This document shows positions 10,731 through 20,553 of a stretch of DNA of 64,000 bases, piece by piece (the stretch's first letter is position 1; each line of letters starts with the position of its first letter). Under the pieces are notes generated by a model. That model ran no database searches and was not told the DNA's origin. It saw nothing but the letters and a program-made list of their open reading frames with translations. The DNA comes from Liquidambar formosana (lineage: Eukaryota; Streptophyta; Magnoliopsida; Saxifragales; Altingiaceae). Location of the stretch: positions 25,249,278 through 25,313,277 of the forward strand of contig CM077824.1 of assembly GCA_039720395.1 (NCBI GenBank), written 5' to 3'. The position numbers and the translations under genes are program-made.

Positions 10731-11049
10731 CTAGAAGCCTCACATGTTAGTTTCTTGACTTCTAACCCACAGTAAGAAGACAACTCTTTGTCTATTGCTT
10801 CATAAGCAAGTTCCAATCATTTTGCCTCTAGGGTACATACTCCTCACATGTTAGTTTCTTGGAATACTTCCCTAGTTAAGTTAAGCCCATCATTCACACA
10901 GGTATGTTTCACCAAATATATACCTCACATGTTAGTTTCTTGGTATATACCAGCTTAGGCACCCCATGATATCTACATATGTGATAGTTTCAAGTAATGT
11001 CTTTAATATGGGTAGCTCCTACATGTCTGCAGCCAGGTACCCACATTAA
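10731..11049 (-). other. CopA-2 pre-gag hairpin array (constant loop, different stems)
   Basis: On minus, four hairpins: 11049-11003 (TTAATGTGGGTA/TACCCATATTAA stem, loop with CTGCAG and ACATGT), 10951-10915 (GGTATATACC/GGTATATATT), 10875-10828 (CTAGGGAAGTATTCC stem) and 10766-10731 (TTAGAAG/CTTCTAG). The last three share the exact loop AAGAAACTAACATGTGA at 10941-10925, 10860-10844 and 10756-10740. It lies about 170-490 nt upstream of the gag ATG. Confidence 0.75.
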
Positions 11050-12179
11050 GGGACGTTAGATGATCCTATAATGATGGAAGGCAATGAAGAATCCATTCCC
11101 TAATGTATTCTCCATTTCCAACTTAATATTAAAATAGAGGGGTTTTAAGGGTCTCATCAAAATAACTAATCTAACATACATCTCATGCATTTAAATAAGA
11201 AATATATAACAACATTATATATATGTAATCCACTTATCGATATTAGTCCCTATAAGGTGACATATAACGATCTTTGGATTTGGAGCTATCTCTATTAATC
11301 TCATTAAAAGCTCCCACTATGATGATTATGGACTTTAAGAGGATTCAATCCAAGCCAATGAATTGAAAATCCTTGGTCTAAGGTGGGTGTAGGTGATCGT
11401 AAAACATTCATTTGAAACATAGCATGCACTCTTGAAAATCTTCTCCAAGCTTTCAAGTCCTTCAATCTCCTCCATTGGCTTCATGGTCTCCACCATAGGC
11501 TTGTTGGGCTCCACCATGCTCCTTTAGGTCCACCATGCTCCTTAGTGCACTCTCGATTACATAACATTTACATAATTTTAAAGAAAGGGATACATAAGGG
11601 GAATGTGGGATACATAAGAGAATGATAGAGAGAGAGAAGAGGTGGCATGCAAGCCCCAAATAAATAATACATCACCAAAAATTGACAACTCTTGAAAAAT
11701 TATACAACCCATTCATAAGACGGCCAATCACAATTGGTTTAAGGGTATAGTCCATAATCATCATCCATCCATAACCATACAATCATATTGCATAATAAAG
11801 GAAATAACTGTAAGCAATAAACATATGGGCATTTATGGTAACTCTATTGATTGGTTTTCATTAATCTCATTAATGTGTCCTAATCTTATTAGGAGATGCA
11901 TAAGTTCCTGAATTAATTAAGTCTTAACATTTAAGACATTTAATTTCAATTAATCAAATCAATTGAAACATTTAAAGTCCCCTAATTAAACTCTAATATC
12001 AAATATTAGGATCTTTTTAATTAAACAAAACAATTTTATTTAATTAAAATTTCTAGATTTTTATTTAATCCTAAATTGTGTTTTAAACCATTTAAAACAA
12101 TATAAAATTAATCACCATTAATTAAATAATCAATTTCGGAATTAAATAAAATCATTTTATTAATTAATTAGTGCATTAG

Positions 12180-12770
12180 GGTTTCCTAAAACCCTAAACC
12201 CTAAATGCATTAACTCTAAACCCTAAGTGTAACCCTAATGCATTAAATGCCTTATGATTGGTCAATTAATGACCAATCATTTAAACCCTAGGTTTATTCG
12301 GTATTAATGATTAGGATTAGGGTTTAATTAATGCCACCTAGGATATTAATTACTCCTAATTAATATGCACTAATTAGGGTTTCTAAAATCCTAAACCTTA
12401 AACCTATTAAATGCCAATGATTAATTACTAAACCATTAATGATCATGATTGGTCATTAATGACTAATCATTTAACCCTAGGTCAGACACATTAATTACTA
12501 GGTTTAGTTATTAATTAATGCATTAATAGAATTATGGTTTAATTAATACGAATTAGGGTTTCCTAAACCCTAAACCCTAGACATCATAAATGCACTTAAT
12601 TATACCCTAATGATTAATAACCATGATTGGTCAATTAATGACCAATCATTAAACATTTTAATTAAGGTAATTAATAGTCAATTAGGGTTTTTAATTAATG
12701 CAATTAATGAATTAGGGTTTTATCATTAATGGGAATTAGGGTTTCATCATAAACCCTAAGGCTGCCGCCA
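12180..12770 (-). repeat. CopA-2 AT-rich leader tract with CCAAT palindromes and telomere-like repeats
   Basis: Contains CCCTAAACCCTAAA-type runs and three copies of a palindrome built on ATGATTGGTCA...TGACCAATCAT (12254-12280, 12445-12470 with one mismatch, 12623-12649). The same tract occurs in every CopA leader. The telomere-like motifs are short and dispersed, so this is not a telomere. Confidence 0.85.
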
Positions 12771-14110
12771 CATTAGTGGGCTGCCATGGCTTAGCAAAGC
12801 TGCCATGGCTTGGCCAGGCCATGGGAGGCCATGGCCAGCAAAGGGGGACTCAAGCCAGGGTGTGGGCCAAGCCCATGGACACGTGTGGAGTGGCCAAGAG
12901 GGCTGTCTTCTTCAAAGAACATTAGGGTTTCCTGAACCCAGTGCTGGCACCACCATTGGAGGACCTCTAAGGTCACAAAAGTTTCTAAAACTTAATCAAT
13001 TCAACTCCACCATCAAAACCAGCTTTTGTATCATGTCCCTACATGAATTACTAAGCTAATTGAAGTGGTTTGGATGATCAAATCATCCCCAATTGTTCTA
13101 AACAATTCAAGAACAGTAGGCTGTCCAGAATTTGACAGCATACTGTCCATGATCACAAATTGATTTAAAACCCAACAAGATGATTAATTCAGGCTACCAA
13201 ATTATTTTTCCTAGCATCCTACATGTCTTAGGAAACTAATAAAATTGGTTTCATGCAATTTGGAGTTCCCTAGCTCAAGATATGAACAAAACTCCATTGA
13301 TGACTTTCTGCAAAAAAACAGCCTGCTGTGTTCTTCCAAGAAATCAAACTTTTTGATTCTTTATGCATCAAGACTCTTATAAAACTTTAAGAAAATCATA
13401 CATACATTATGTATAATGATCCTATAAATAATATACATCAATTTTACAGAAGTATCTGATCATAACAGTAGCAAGAACCCTAGGGTTCTAAAACCCAGAT
13501 TCAAACATGGTGGTCTTCTCCTTCTTCCTTCTGTTCTAGACTCATAATCCAATTATGATGCATCCGAATGCTTGGGAACCTTTTCCTACCATGTCTAGAA
13601 CATAACCCAAGTGGTGGCAACCATTGCCATGCTTTTGATCTCCATCAAAAACTCACAATTGTGGCTGTTACATCATTCTCGAGCAAAACTGTCTTCCCTG
13701 ACAGCCTGTAGTAAAAAATTCATAACTTTCACTACAAAGCTCGGATTGACGAACCGTTTGTTGGGTTGTAAAGCTGATTCGAAGAGATTTCTAACCATAT
13801 ATGGCTCGAAAAGTTTGGAGAAGAACTCTGATTTTGGCATGCAAAACAAGATGACGATTTTTCATGACTATCATAAAAACTGTTCATCATCTTCTCCAAA
13901 CTCAATCCCCATTCAACTTTTGAATAACCAGCAGCCCTAAAACTATTTTAGAAGAGGAGTAGAAGGAGAATTAACCTAGGGTTCATAAACCCTAAGTTTG
14001 GCCATGAGAGGGAAACCATTCTAATGCATGAACATAAATTCCAGATTTATTAAACTAATCAATTTACCAAGAATTACAGCCCATATGCAGTTTGTATTAG
14101 GCATAACCAT

Positions 14111-14123
14111 GGCTCTGATACCA
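14111..14123 (-). other. CopA-2 primer-binding site (initiator tRNA-Met)
   Basis: On minus, TGGTATCAGAGCC follows the LTR end CCCAACA with one spacer base. It matches the 3' end complement of plant initiator tRNA-Met, the usual primer of copia elements. Confidence 0.92.
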
Positions 14124-14124
14124 C

Positions 14125-15816
14125 TGTTGGGAATCTAACTAGGGAGGAAAACTACAATGGGTGGAATTAAAATTTTCCTACGATTCCCAAACCCATGAAT
14201 CCGATTATGCATAATACAAAAACATAAACCCTAACTACCAAGAGAGTTGGGATTACTTACAGTTGATTAATGTCTTCTCTTTTATGCTCCAAGCTTTGTC
14301 TTCTCCTTTTTGCTCCAAGCTTTGTCTCTGGACAGCGGTGAATGAGCAGCCCAAGTGTGCTGCCTCCAATGGTATCCACACCTAGCTTGAGCTTGAAGTC
14401 CTTTCCTTCTTCTTCCTTGTTGTTGCTAGAGGTGGAGAAGAAAGAGAGAGAGAGAGGGAGAGCTGTAATTTTCAGCCAGCCCTTGGGGAGGAGTGATTGT
14501 GATGATGTCATCACCTTATAGTGGGCATTATATAGCCCACTAATAGGGCCGTCCAAGGGGGGATTCCAAACCCTAATCTAATTTGTGTAATTACTCTTAA
14601 TTACACAATTAGCCCACTAGTTTGCATCAAATACAAATTAGCCCCTTAAAGAACTTTTCTTTAATCACTTATACCCTTTCTCTCATAGACAATCAAGCTC
14701 TCTTAGCATGATCAGTGTGTGACCCATTGGGTTCACATCATCAAGTAGTAGGAACAGCACAAGTTGTGCACAATGGAACACTTTCCATTAAGGGTCTAAT
14801 TGAAACTCCTTTCAATTCCCTAATTGATTATAACTCATTTATATCAATTAGGGCTTCTACTAACCATGAGTAACACCTAGCATATGGCTCATGGTGTGGT
14901 CCTTAATGAGGTGAATAGTCATTTACAAAGAACCCTTCTCTTATAGTTTACAGGTTACAATTCCATCCTTCCATTAACACAATGTCTCCAATTGAACTAA
15001 TAGGACATGGAAGTCTGTCAAGTCCCTAGTTCAATTACTTTATACTCATTCATTAATATCAACTCAATGATGAACTTATGGAAACTCCTTTCCATATTCA
15101 TTCTACCATGGGCCCATGGATTTAATGAATTATATTCAATGAATGCTGTATGAGACATTCACTCTCTTTTTCCTGAGAGTGATGGATTCCTTGTTGATCA
15201 CTCACATGCCTTCACACACATAGCAGTAGGGCCAATGAACACCCTTACAGACCCCTGAATAGGATCTGCACTTAATGTTATCAAACTTCTAAAGTTACAT
15301 GTATAAGACAACCATGATGTCTCAGGTCTAAGGATTACTTGTACCACTATAACAATGAGAAACTGATTGACAGGCAGGTTAAAACTCCATTCAGTTTATC
15401 TCATATCTTTGGTCACATTCAGTGTACCTATTCTTATAATAGGCACCCACTTGTTGGTTGTAGTGTCTCCACACAAATAGCTTGAGACTAGTTATCCTCC
15501 TATAGAGTCAACCTAACAAGTGCTAGTCCTATGGTTCATTACTGTCCATCATAGTGAACCTTCAACTAGGAATGATTTAGGAGTTTAGTACAGAGATATA
15601 TTTACAGTATCAAAATTACAACCCTTTGTAATTTCATATTCTCAACTCTAACTCCATGGACATATTATGTAAATATAAATGATGCATATAAACATAATAG
15701 AATAAGCCCTTTTATTAAATCAATAATAAATGTGACATATATAAATGAAATCAATTGATTGTTCCTAATCCCTAAACAATAATCTCTATGATTGGCTCTA
15801 GGGCATAATCCTAACA
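14125..15816 (-). repeat. CopA-2 5' LTR (1692 bp)
   Basis: Complete inverted LTR, TGTTGGGAATC...ATAATCCTAACA on plus. On minus it has a TATATAA box near 14533-14527, a CT-rich U5 and the GTAAGT donor at 14260-14255. U3 has the perfect palindrome CCATGGGCCCATGG (15106-15119). It is closest to the CopA-9 LTR. The right flank begins GCCTA. Confidence 0.93.
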
Positions 15817-16570
15817 GCCTAACCATTCCCTTAAAGAAAATTGACCAGGGAGTTCAACTCGATGGCAACAATAATGTTGAGGTTTGTATGGATTAATGGT
15901 GGTAGGAGATAAGAAATTAAGCCTTTTGAGAAGCCACATCTGCAGTAGAATGGGGCTCCCTCCTAGTGGGGCTTGTGGATTATCATGAACTTTGTCTAAG
16001 CTATTGAGGATTTCAGCTAGCACCATGGGAATCAGGTTGTGATGTTTGAGAAGAAAGGGAATCAGTTCACATATTTGAATAGGGACATAGAGAGTCCCCG
16101 TGGAGATAAGGAAGCGGCCAACTAAACAAAAAGCAAGAGTGTGTTGAGTATTAAGGTTGAAATTCAGGGTACTTTTGCTATCATGAGCCAAAAAGGAAGT
16201 TGCTATTTCCATGAGATTCACCATGTGATTCTTCACAAATACGGAGGCTTCTTGTTGAGAAATCCCGAGGAAGTTGGAGAAAGAAGTCAAGTAACTTAAG
16301 CGTGGAGTAGAGAAGATGAAAGGTCCTACAGGTGAAACTCTATACAAAGTGCAGAATTCTTCCATTGTTGGGCATAGCTCTTCGTAGTTGAAACTGGAAT
16401 ACATGAAGTTGGGGATCCCAAAAGTATGTAGCAGTAGTAAGAAGAGTGGTTTCAAGCCTCACATGCATCAAAGAGAATAATGGATCCAAGCAGTAGTGCT
16501 TGAACTCCTTCCTTGCCTCTGCACTCATAACTTTAAGAAAATCACTTAAGAACTTGTCTAGGGCTTCCAT
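15817..16570 (-). pseudogene. DUF7745-like plant protein gene, frameshifted and cut by CopA-2
   Basis: ATG at 16570 (MEALDKFLSDFLKVMSAEAR...) continues to YFWDPQLHVFQF. A one-base shift near 16390 then moves to NYEELCPTMEEFCTLYRVSP and on through a long hydrophobic domain with VLAEILNSLDKVH and GGSPILLQMWLLKRLNFL. The pattern 'FWDP..HVF.F...ELCPT.EEF' followed by a helical domain resembles proteins of the DUF7745/plant-mobile-domain type often found with plant transposable elements; the family name is from memory and moderate in certainty. The frame is cut at 15817 by the CopA-2 LTR. A TATA box lies 49 bp upstream. Confidence 0.55.
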
Positions 16571-16618
16571 AACTTGCTCTCAATGAATGTAAGTAGGGTT
16601 TGAGACCCCTTGGATGTG

Positions 16619-16626
16619 CTTTTATA
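16619..16626 (-). promoter_or_regulatory. TATA box before the DUF7745-like gene
   Basis: TATAAAAG on minus, ending 49 bp before the ATG at 16570, which would give a 5'UTR of about 20 nt. The GC-rich inverted repeat 16714-16780 is 88-154 bp further upstream. Confidence 0.5.
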
Positions 16627-16713
16627 GGAAAAAATTCGAAAATCCGTGTTTTGGAAGGAGAGATTCCGTCAAAATAGGAAATTTCCTAAAAACAGGTGAA
16701 ACTCCGCTTCGGG

Positions 16714-16780
16714 CTCGGGTGACCACCTAGGCCTGGGCGGCCCAGGCGGCCAGCCGCCCAGCTCCAGGTGGTCACCCGAG
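16714..16780. repeat. Perfect 15-bp inverted repeat with nested GC-rich dyad
   Basis: CTCGGGTGACCACCT at 16714-16728 is the exact reverse complement of AGGTGGTCACCCGAG at 16766-16780. Inside, GGGCGGC and GCCGCCC form a second dyad. It is related to the GypA blocks at 5364 and 2562 and lies between the two minus-strand genes of the island. Confidence 0.85.
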
Positions 16781-17031
16781 GCCACCGCTTTGTTTCGCCT
16801 ATTTTTGCCCTATTGTGCCTTTGTTTGGGCCTTTTGTGATATTTTGACTCTTATGTGCTTGATTTAAGCCCGTTTTTCACACAATACAAGATCATATCAT
16901 TACAATAAAGTTCAACATAGATTCATCAAGTATCCATAATAAAGAGTTCAAGGTTGGGAATTGAAATTCCTAATTATTACATGACAAGAAGATAATAAGT
17001 TCCAACATTCCTGACAAGAGGTGAGTGAAAC

Positions 17032-18889
17032 TCAATGATTCCCTGTGGGCCTTCTCTTTCGACTTGGCCCAGCTCCATCATGACCTAAACGAGGTGCTCT
17101 AGGAGGGGGCATATCCTGTGGTGGACGAGATGATGATGCTTATTGCAAAGAAGATAATGGGTTGGTAGGGTAATGGTGCCAATCTTAGTTGAAAGATAAT
17201 AAAGATGATCACTTACTTAGGGATTCAAGCGTGCTTCTAGAACTGAGTTCTCTAAACTCATTTACATAAGATCCCTCCTCAATCCTTCATTGAGTTCAAT
17301 GCATTCCTGGGCGTACTCCCGTGGAACCTAGGAGAGTATGAACATGGTTAATAATAATGAAAGAATCCAATTTCAAGAAGGTAAGAGTTTAGAACTCACA
17401 TTCTCATAATATGGATCGATCTTGGGATATTCATCGAAAGGTGGATCGGTAATGTCAATCTTCACAAATTTCGTCCCACTGCACAAGTTCACGTACCAGT
17501 TTAGTTGTGGGAGCAGTGGAAGTTGATTTCCTTCAAGGTCATCATCCTCACCATTGTAAGTCATCCTAGTGGCTGATCCAACTATAGAGCTATGTCCCCT
17601 TGCCCGTCGACCCTAAAATTCAAATGCTTGTCAAGAGGAGTCTTTCTTATAATCATAAAAAGAATTTAAGAGTTTGGGGAGCTCACCTCTTGAGGTGGGA
17701 GACCAGTGACCCTAGGATTCATCAGATATTGTCGACAAAAGGCAGTGTATCCTATGCGAGGGGAGGTAAATCCCTCAGCATCCCAACCCCTCAAGGCCTC
17801 TTCCAGTTCATCCCCCACTAGGTGGTTAGCATGCCTCATGTTCTCTGGTGGCATGGAAGGAGTCATAGCTGCATTCACTGTTTCCGTGGACTTGTCTCAA
17901 GACTCGTTCCCCAAGATACCAGCATCTACCTATGGGGCCTTCAAAAAGGACCCTTTTGCTTGTCAACTCCAAACAAGAGGAGTACTTCTTGGGTAGCCTA
18001 GGCTTCCATAGTCTCCATAGATCCCATTCCACCTTTTGAGTTTAAAATGAGAAATAAGAAAGAAAAGATAAAGAAAAAGAGAAAGAAAGATTTTACCATA
18101 TCGGCAGTCAAGCTGGCAAGATATGCCCTTGCATGGGCATAATCATGGCGGTTGGAGGCTTTCGTAGCTAAGCAAGATGGGGCGTAATTTTGAAGGATGG
18201 GCCATGACATGGCATCACTAGCAAGAGTTGGGCGACACATGTTTAGGTATTCGTAGTACCATATCTGTGGAAAATCAAATAAATAGAGGAAATCATGTAT
18301 GAGTCAAGTTTCGGGAAATAATAGAGAATTGAATGTTCTTTGTTACCTCCCAAACGAAGGGAAGTCCCCCAAAAGTTCTTTGCAACTCCTCGGGACATAT
18401 CAGTCATAGAGCGGTACATAGTTGCTAGAGCAGCTCCACCCTAATTGTATCTCCCAATCTTGTTCACGTCTTCCATACTAGCTAGCAACTCTAGTCGAGT
18501 CATGTCATTGGTGCCCACAAAGAAGGTACATGAAATCATGTAGAGCAAGAAAGCTCTCACAATGTATTGGGGATCCGTCCCGTCACTCTCTTCCTCAGTG
18601 GCAAAGGTGTTGTAGAGCCAAGTACGGCATACACCTTTTGGGCTTAACTCCGCTTCCACCCCGAGTAGAGCTACTATGTAGTTTTGATCCATGTTGGCAT
18701 GCTTGTAGTATTCCAAGCGCTTGCCTTTTAAGCTCAACCCAGTTATCATGGTGAAGTCCTTAGGGGTCATGGTCATCTCCCCAAAGCTAAAATGGAAAGT
18801 GTTGGTGGTATCCCACCATAACTCTGTCAAGGCAAACAATGCTTGCCTATCCCATTGCTTGTTCCATAGAGCATCTAGGAAGGGCCCAA
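17032..18889 (-). pseudogene. Plant mobile domain (PMD) gene, six exons visible, 5' end cut by CopA-3
   Basis: Exons on minus by GT..AG sites: 18889-18347, 18264-18097 (56 codons), 18032-17687, 17612-17400 (71 codons), 17327-17217 and 17138-17032 (stop TGA). Exon 1 shows the PMD signature WWDTTNTFHFSFGEMTMTPK and MITGLSLKG; exon 2 begins IWYYEYLNMCRPTL; exon 3 has LWRLWKPR and WYLGERVLRQ; the last exon is a basic tail ending RKRRPTGNH. PMD proteins (MAIN/MAIL-like, PF10536) occur as host proteins and inside transposable elements. Lesions: TAG where WG.AAL expects Trp (near 18440), a frameshift in exon 1, one extra base in exon 3 (346 nt instead of 345), and a shift near 17262. The first residues are lost at the CopA-3 insertion. 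Confidence 0.75.
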
Positions 18890-20539
18890 TGTTAAGATTA
18901 TGCCCTAGAGCCAATCATAGAGATGATTGTTTAGGGATTAGGAACAATCATTTGATTTAATTTATGTATGTCACATTTATTATTGATTTAATAAAAGGGC
19001 TTATTCTATTATGTTTATATGCATCATTTATATTTACATAATATGTCCATGGAGTTAGAGTTGAGAATATGGAATTACAAAGAGTTGTAATTTTGAGACT
19101 ATAGATATATCTCTGTACTAAACTCCTAAAGCATTCCTAGTTGAAGGTTCACTATGATGGACAATAATGAACCATAGGACTAGCACTTGTTAGGTTGACT
19201 CTATAGAAGGATAGCTAGTCTCAAGCTATTTGTGTGGAGACACTACAACCAACAAGTGGGTGCCTATTACAAGAATAGGTACACTGAATGTGACCAAAGA
19301 TATGAGATAAACTGAATGGAGTTTTATCCTGCCTGTCAATCAGTTTCTCATTGTTATAGTGGTACAAGTAATCCTTAGACCTGAGACACCATAGTTGTCT
19401 TATGCATGTAGCTTTAGAAGTTTGATAACACTAAGTGCAAATCCTATTCAGGGGTTTGCAAAGGTGTTCATTGGCCCTACTGCTATGTGTATGAAAGCAT
19501 GTGAGTGATCAACAAGGGATCCATCACTCTCTGGAAAAAGAGAGAGAATGTCTCATATAGCATTCATAATATAACTCATTAAATCCATGGCCATGGTAGG
19601 ATGAATATGAAAAGAGTTTCATGAGTTCATCAATGAGTTGATATCTATGAATGAGTATAAAGTAATTGAACTAGGGACTTGACAGACTTCCATGTCCTAT
19701 TAGTTCAATTGGAGACATTGTGTTGAAGGAAGGATGCAATTGTAACCTATAAACTATAACAGAAGGGTTCTTTGTAAATGACTATTCACCTCATTAAGGA
19801 CCACACCATGAGCCATATGCTAGGTGTTACTCATGGTTAGTAGAAGCCCTAATTGATATAAGTGAGTTATAATCAATTAGGGAATTGGAAGGAGTTCCAA
19901 TTAGACCCTAAATGGAAAGAGTTCCATTGTGCACACCTCGTGCTATTCCTACTACTTGATGATGTGAACCCAATGGGTCAGACACTGATCATGCAAGATG
20001 AGCTTTAAAATCTATGAGAGAAAGGGTATGAGTGCATAAAGAATAGTTCTTTGAGGCCTATTTATATTTGATATAATTTATAGGGGTTATTATGCAATTT
20101 AGAGAAATTACATAAAACCCTAATAGGGTTTCCCCCTAGGGCCAGCCCCCTTAGTGTGGACTATATAAGTCACACTATGATGTGTGACATCATCATAAGT
20201 TGAACTCTCCAAGGGCTGGCCAGAATTTCCAGCCTCCCTCTCTCTCTCTCCTCTCTTCTCCTACACTAGCAACAACTAGGAAAAGGAGGAAAGGACTTGA
20301 AGCTCTAGCTAGGTGTGGATACCGTTGGAGGCAGCACACTTGGGCTGCTCATTCACCGCTGTCCGGAATCAAAGCTTGGAGCAAAAAGGAGAAGGCAAAA
20401 ATTCTGTAAGTATTCTAACCCTCTGTGTAGTTAGAGTTTGATTTTGTGTTATGCATAGTTAGATTCATGGGATGTGGAATCGTAGGAAAAATTTTTATAT
20501 TCTGCCTTTGTATTTTTCCCTCTTGTTCGATTCACAACA
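18890..20539 (+). repeat. CopA-3 5' LTR (1650 bp)
   Basis: TGTTAAGATTATGCCC...GATTCACAACA. TATA box CTATATAAG at 20161-20169. Donor GTAAGT at 20406-20411. The U5 has the AAAAGGAGGAAAGGACTTG variant shared with the inverted LTR at 24492. The left flank is CCCAA (18885-18889). Confidence 0.93.
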
Positions 20540-20540
20540 G

Positions 20541-20553
20541 TGGTATCAGAGCC
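20541..20553 (+). other. CopA-3 primer-binding site (initiator tRNA-Met)
   Basis: TGGTATCAGAGCC one base after the LTR end, followed by ATGATTATGC. Confidence 0.92.

Larger units (their letters stand above)
10571..14260 (-). other. CopA-2 putative leader intron (U5 donor to pre-gag acceptor)
   Basis: Donor GTAAGT at 14260-14255 in U5 and acceptor ATATGTAG ending at 10571, 10 nt before the gag ATG, with a CTAAT branch-like motif about 30 nt upstream. The predicted intron is 3690 nt and spans the PBS and the non-coding leader. From 5' to 3' on minus, the leader holds a region related to 13430-13940, an AT-rich palindrome tract (about 12180-12770), a CT-rich short-ORF segment with 21-nt repeats (about 11330-11660), and the hairpin array (10731-11049). 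Splicing is predicted from motifs only. Confidence 0.5.
7667..15816 (-). mobile_element. CopA-2: degenerate copia element with truncated 3' LTR
   Basis: Minus-strand element: 5' LTR 14125-15816, PBS 14111-14123, long leader to 10562, gag remnant 10013-10561, pol remnants to 7951, polypurine tract 7939-7950, and the end of a 3' LTR (7667-7938). The missing part of the 3' LTR was separated by GypA-1 and should lie left of the window. It interrupts the DUF7745-like gene at 15816/15817. RT catalytic-core sequence is not seen, so it is not autonomous. Confidence 0.9.

Noticed and set aside
10731..11049. Leader hairpins as hammerhead ribozymes (retrozyme-like)
   Set aside because: The core motifs CUGAUGA and GAAAC in the required order with a GUC/AUA cleavage site were not found around the stems.
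12180..12240. CCCTAAA repeats as a telomere or chromosome end
   Set aside because: Only two to three repeats, embedded in each CopA leader and flanked by unrelated AT-rich sequence.
13611..13940. 109-codon frame in CopA-2, similar frames inverted in CopA-9 (47695-48024) and CopA-3 (20802-21080), all antisense to the element
   Set aside because: They begin with GTG, not a plant start codon; the CopA-10 copy has an early stop; no coding signature. Shared because the leader DNA is shared.
14257..14556. 99-codon R/U5 frame in CopA LTRs (also 47081-47380 and shorter forms elsewhere)
   Set aside because: It starts with non-ATG codons or upstream of the likely transcription start and is shorter in other LTRs. 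Mentioned only as context of the splice donor.
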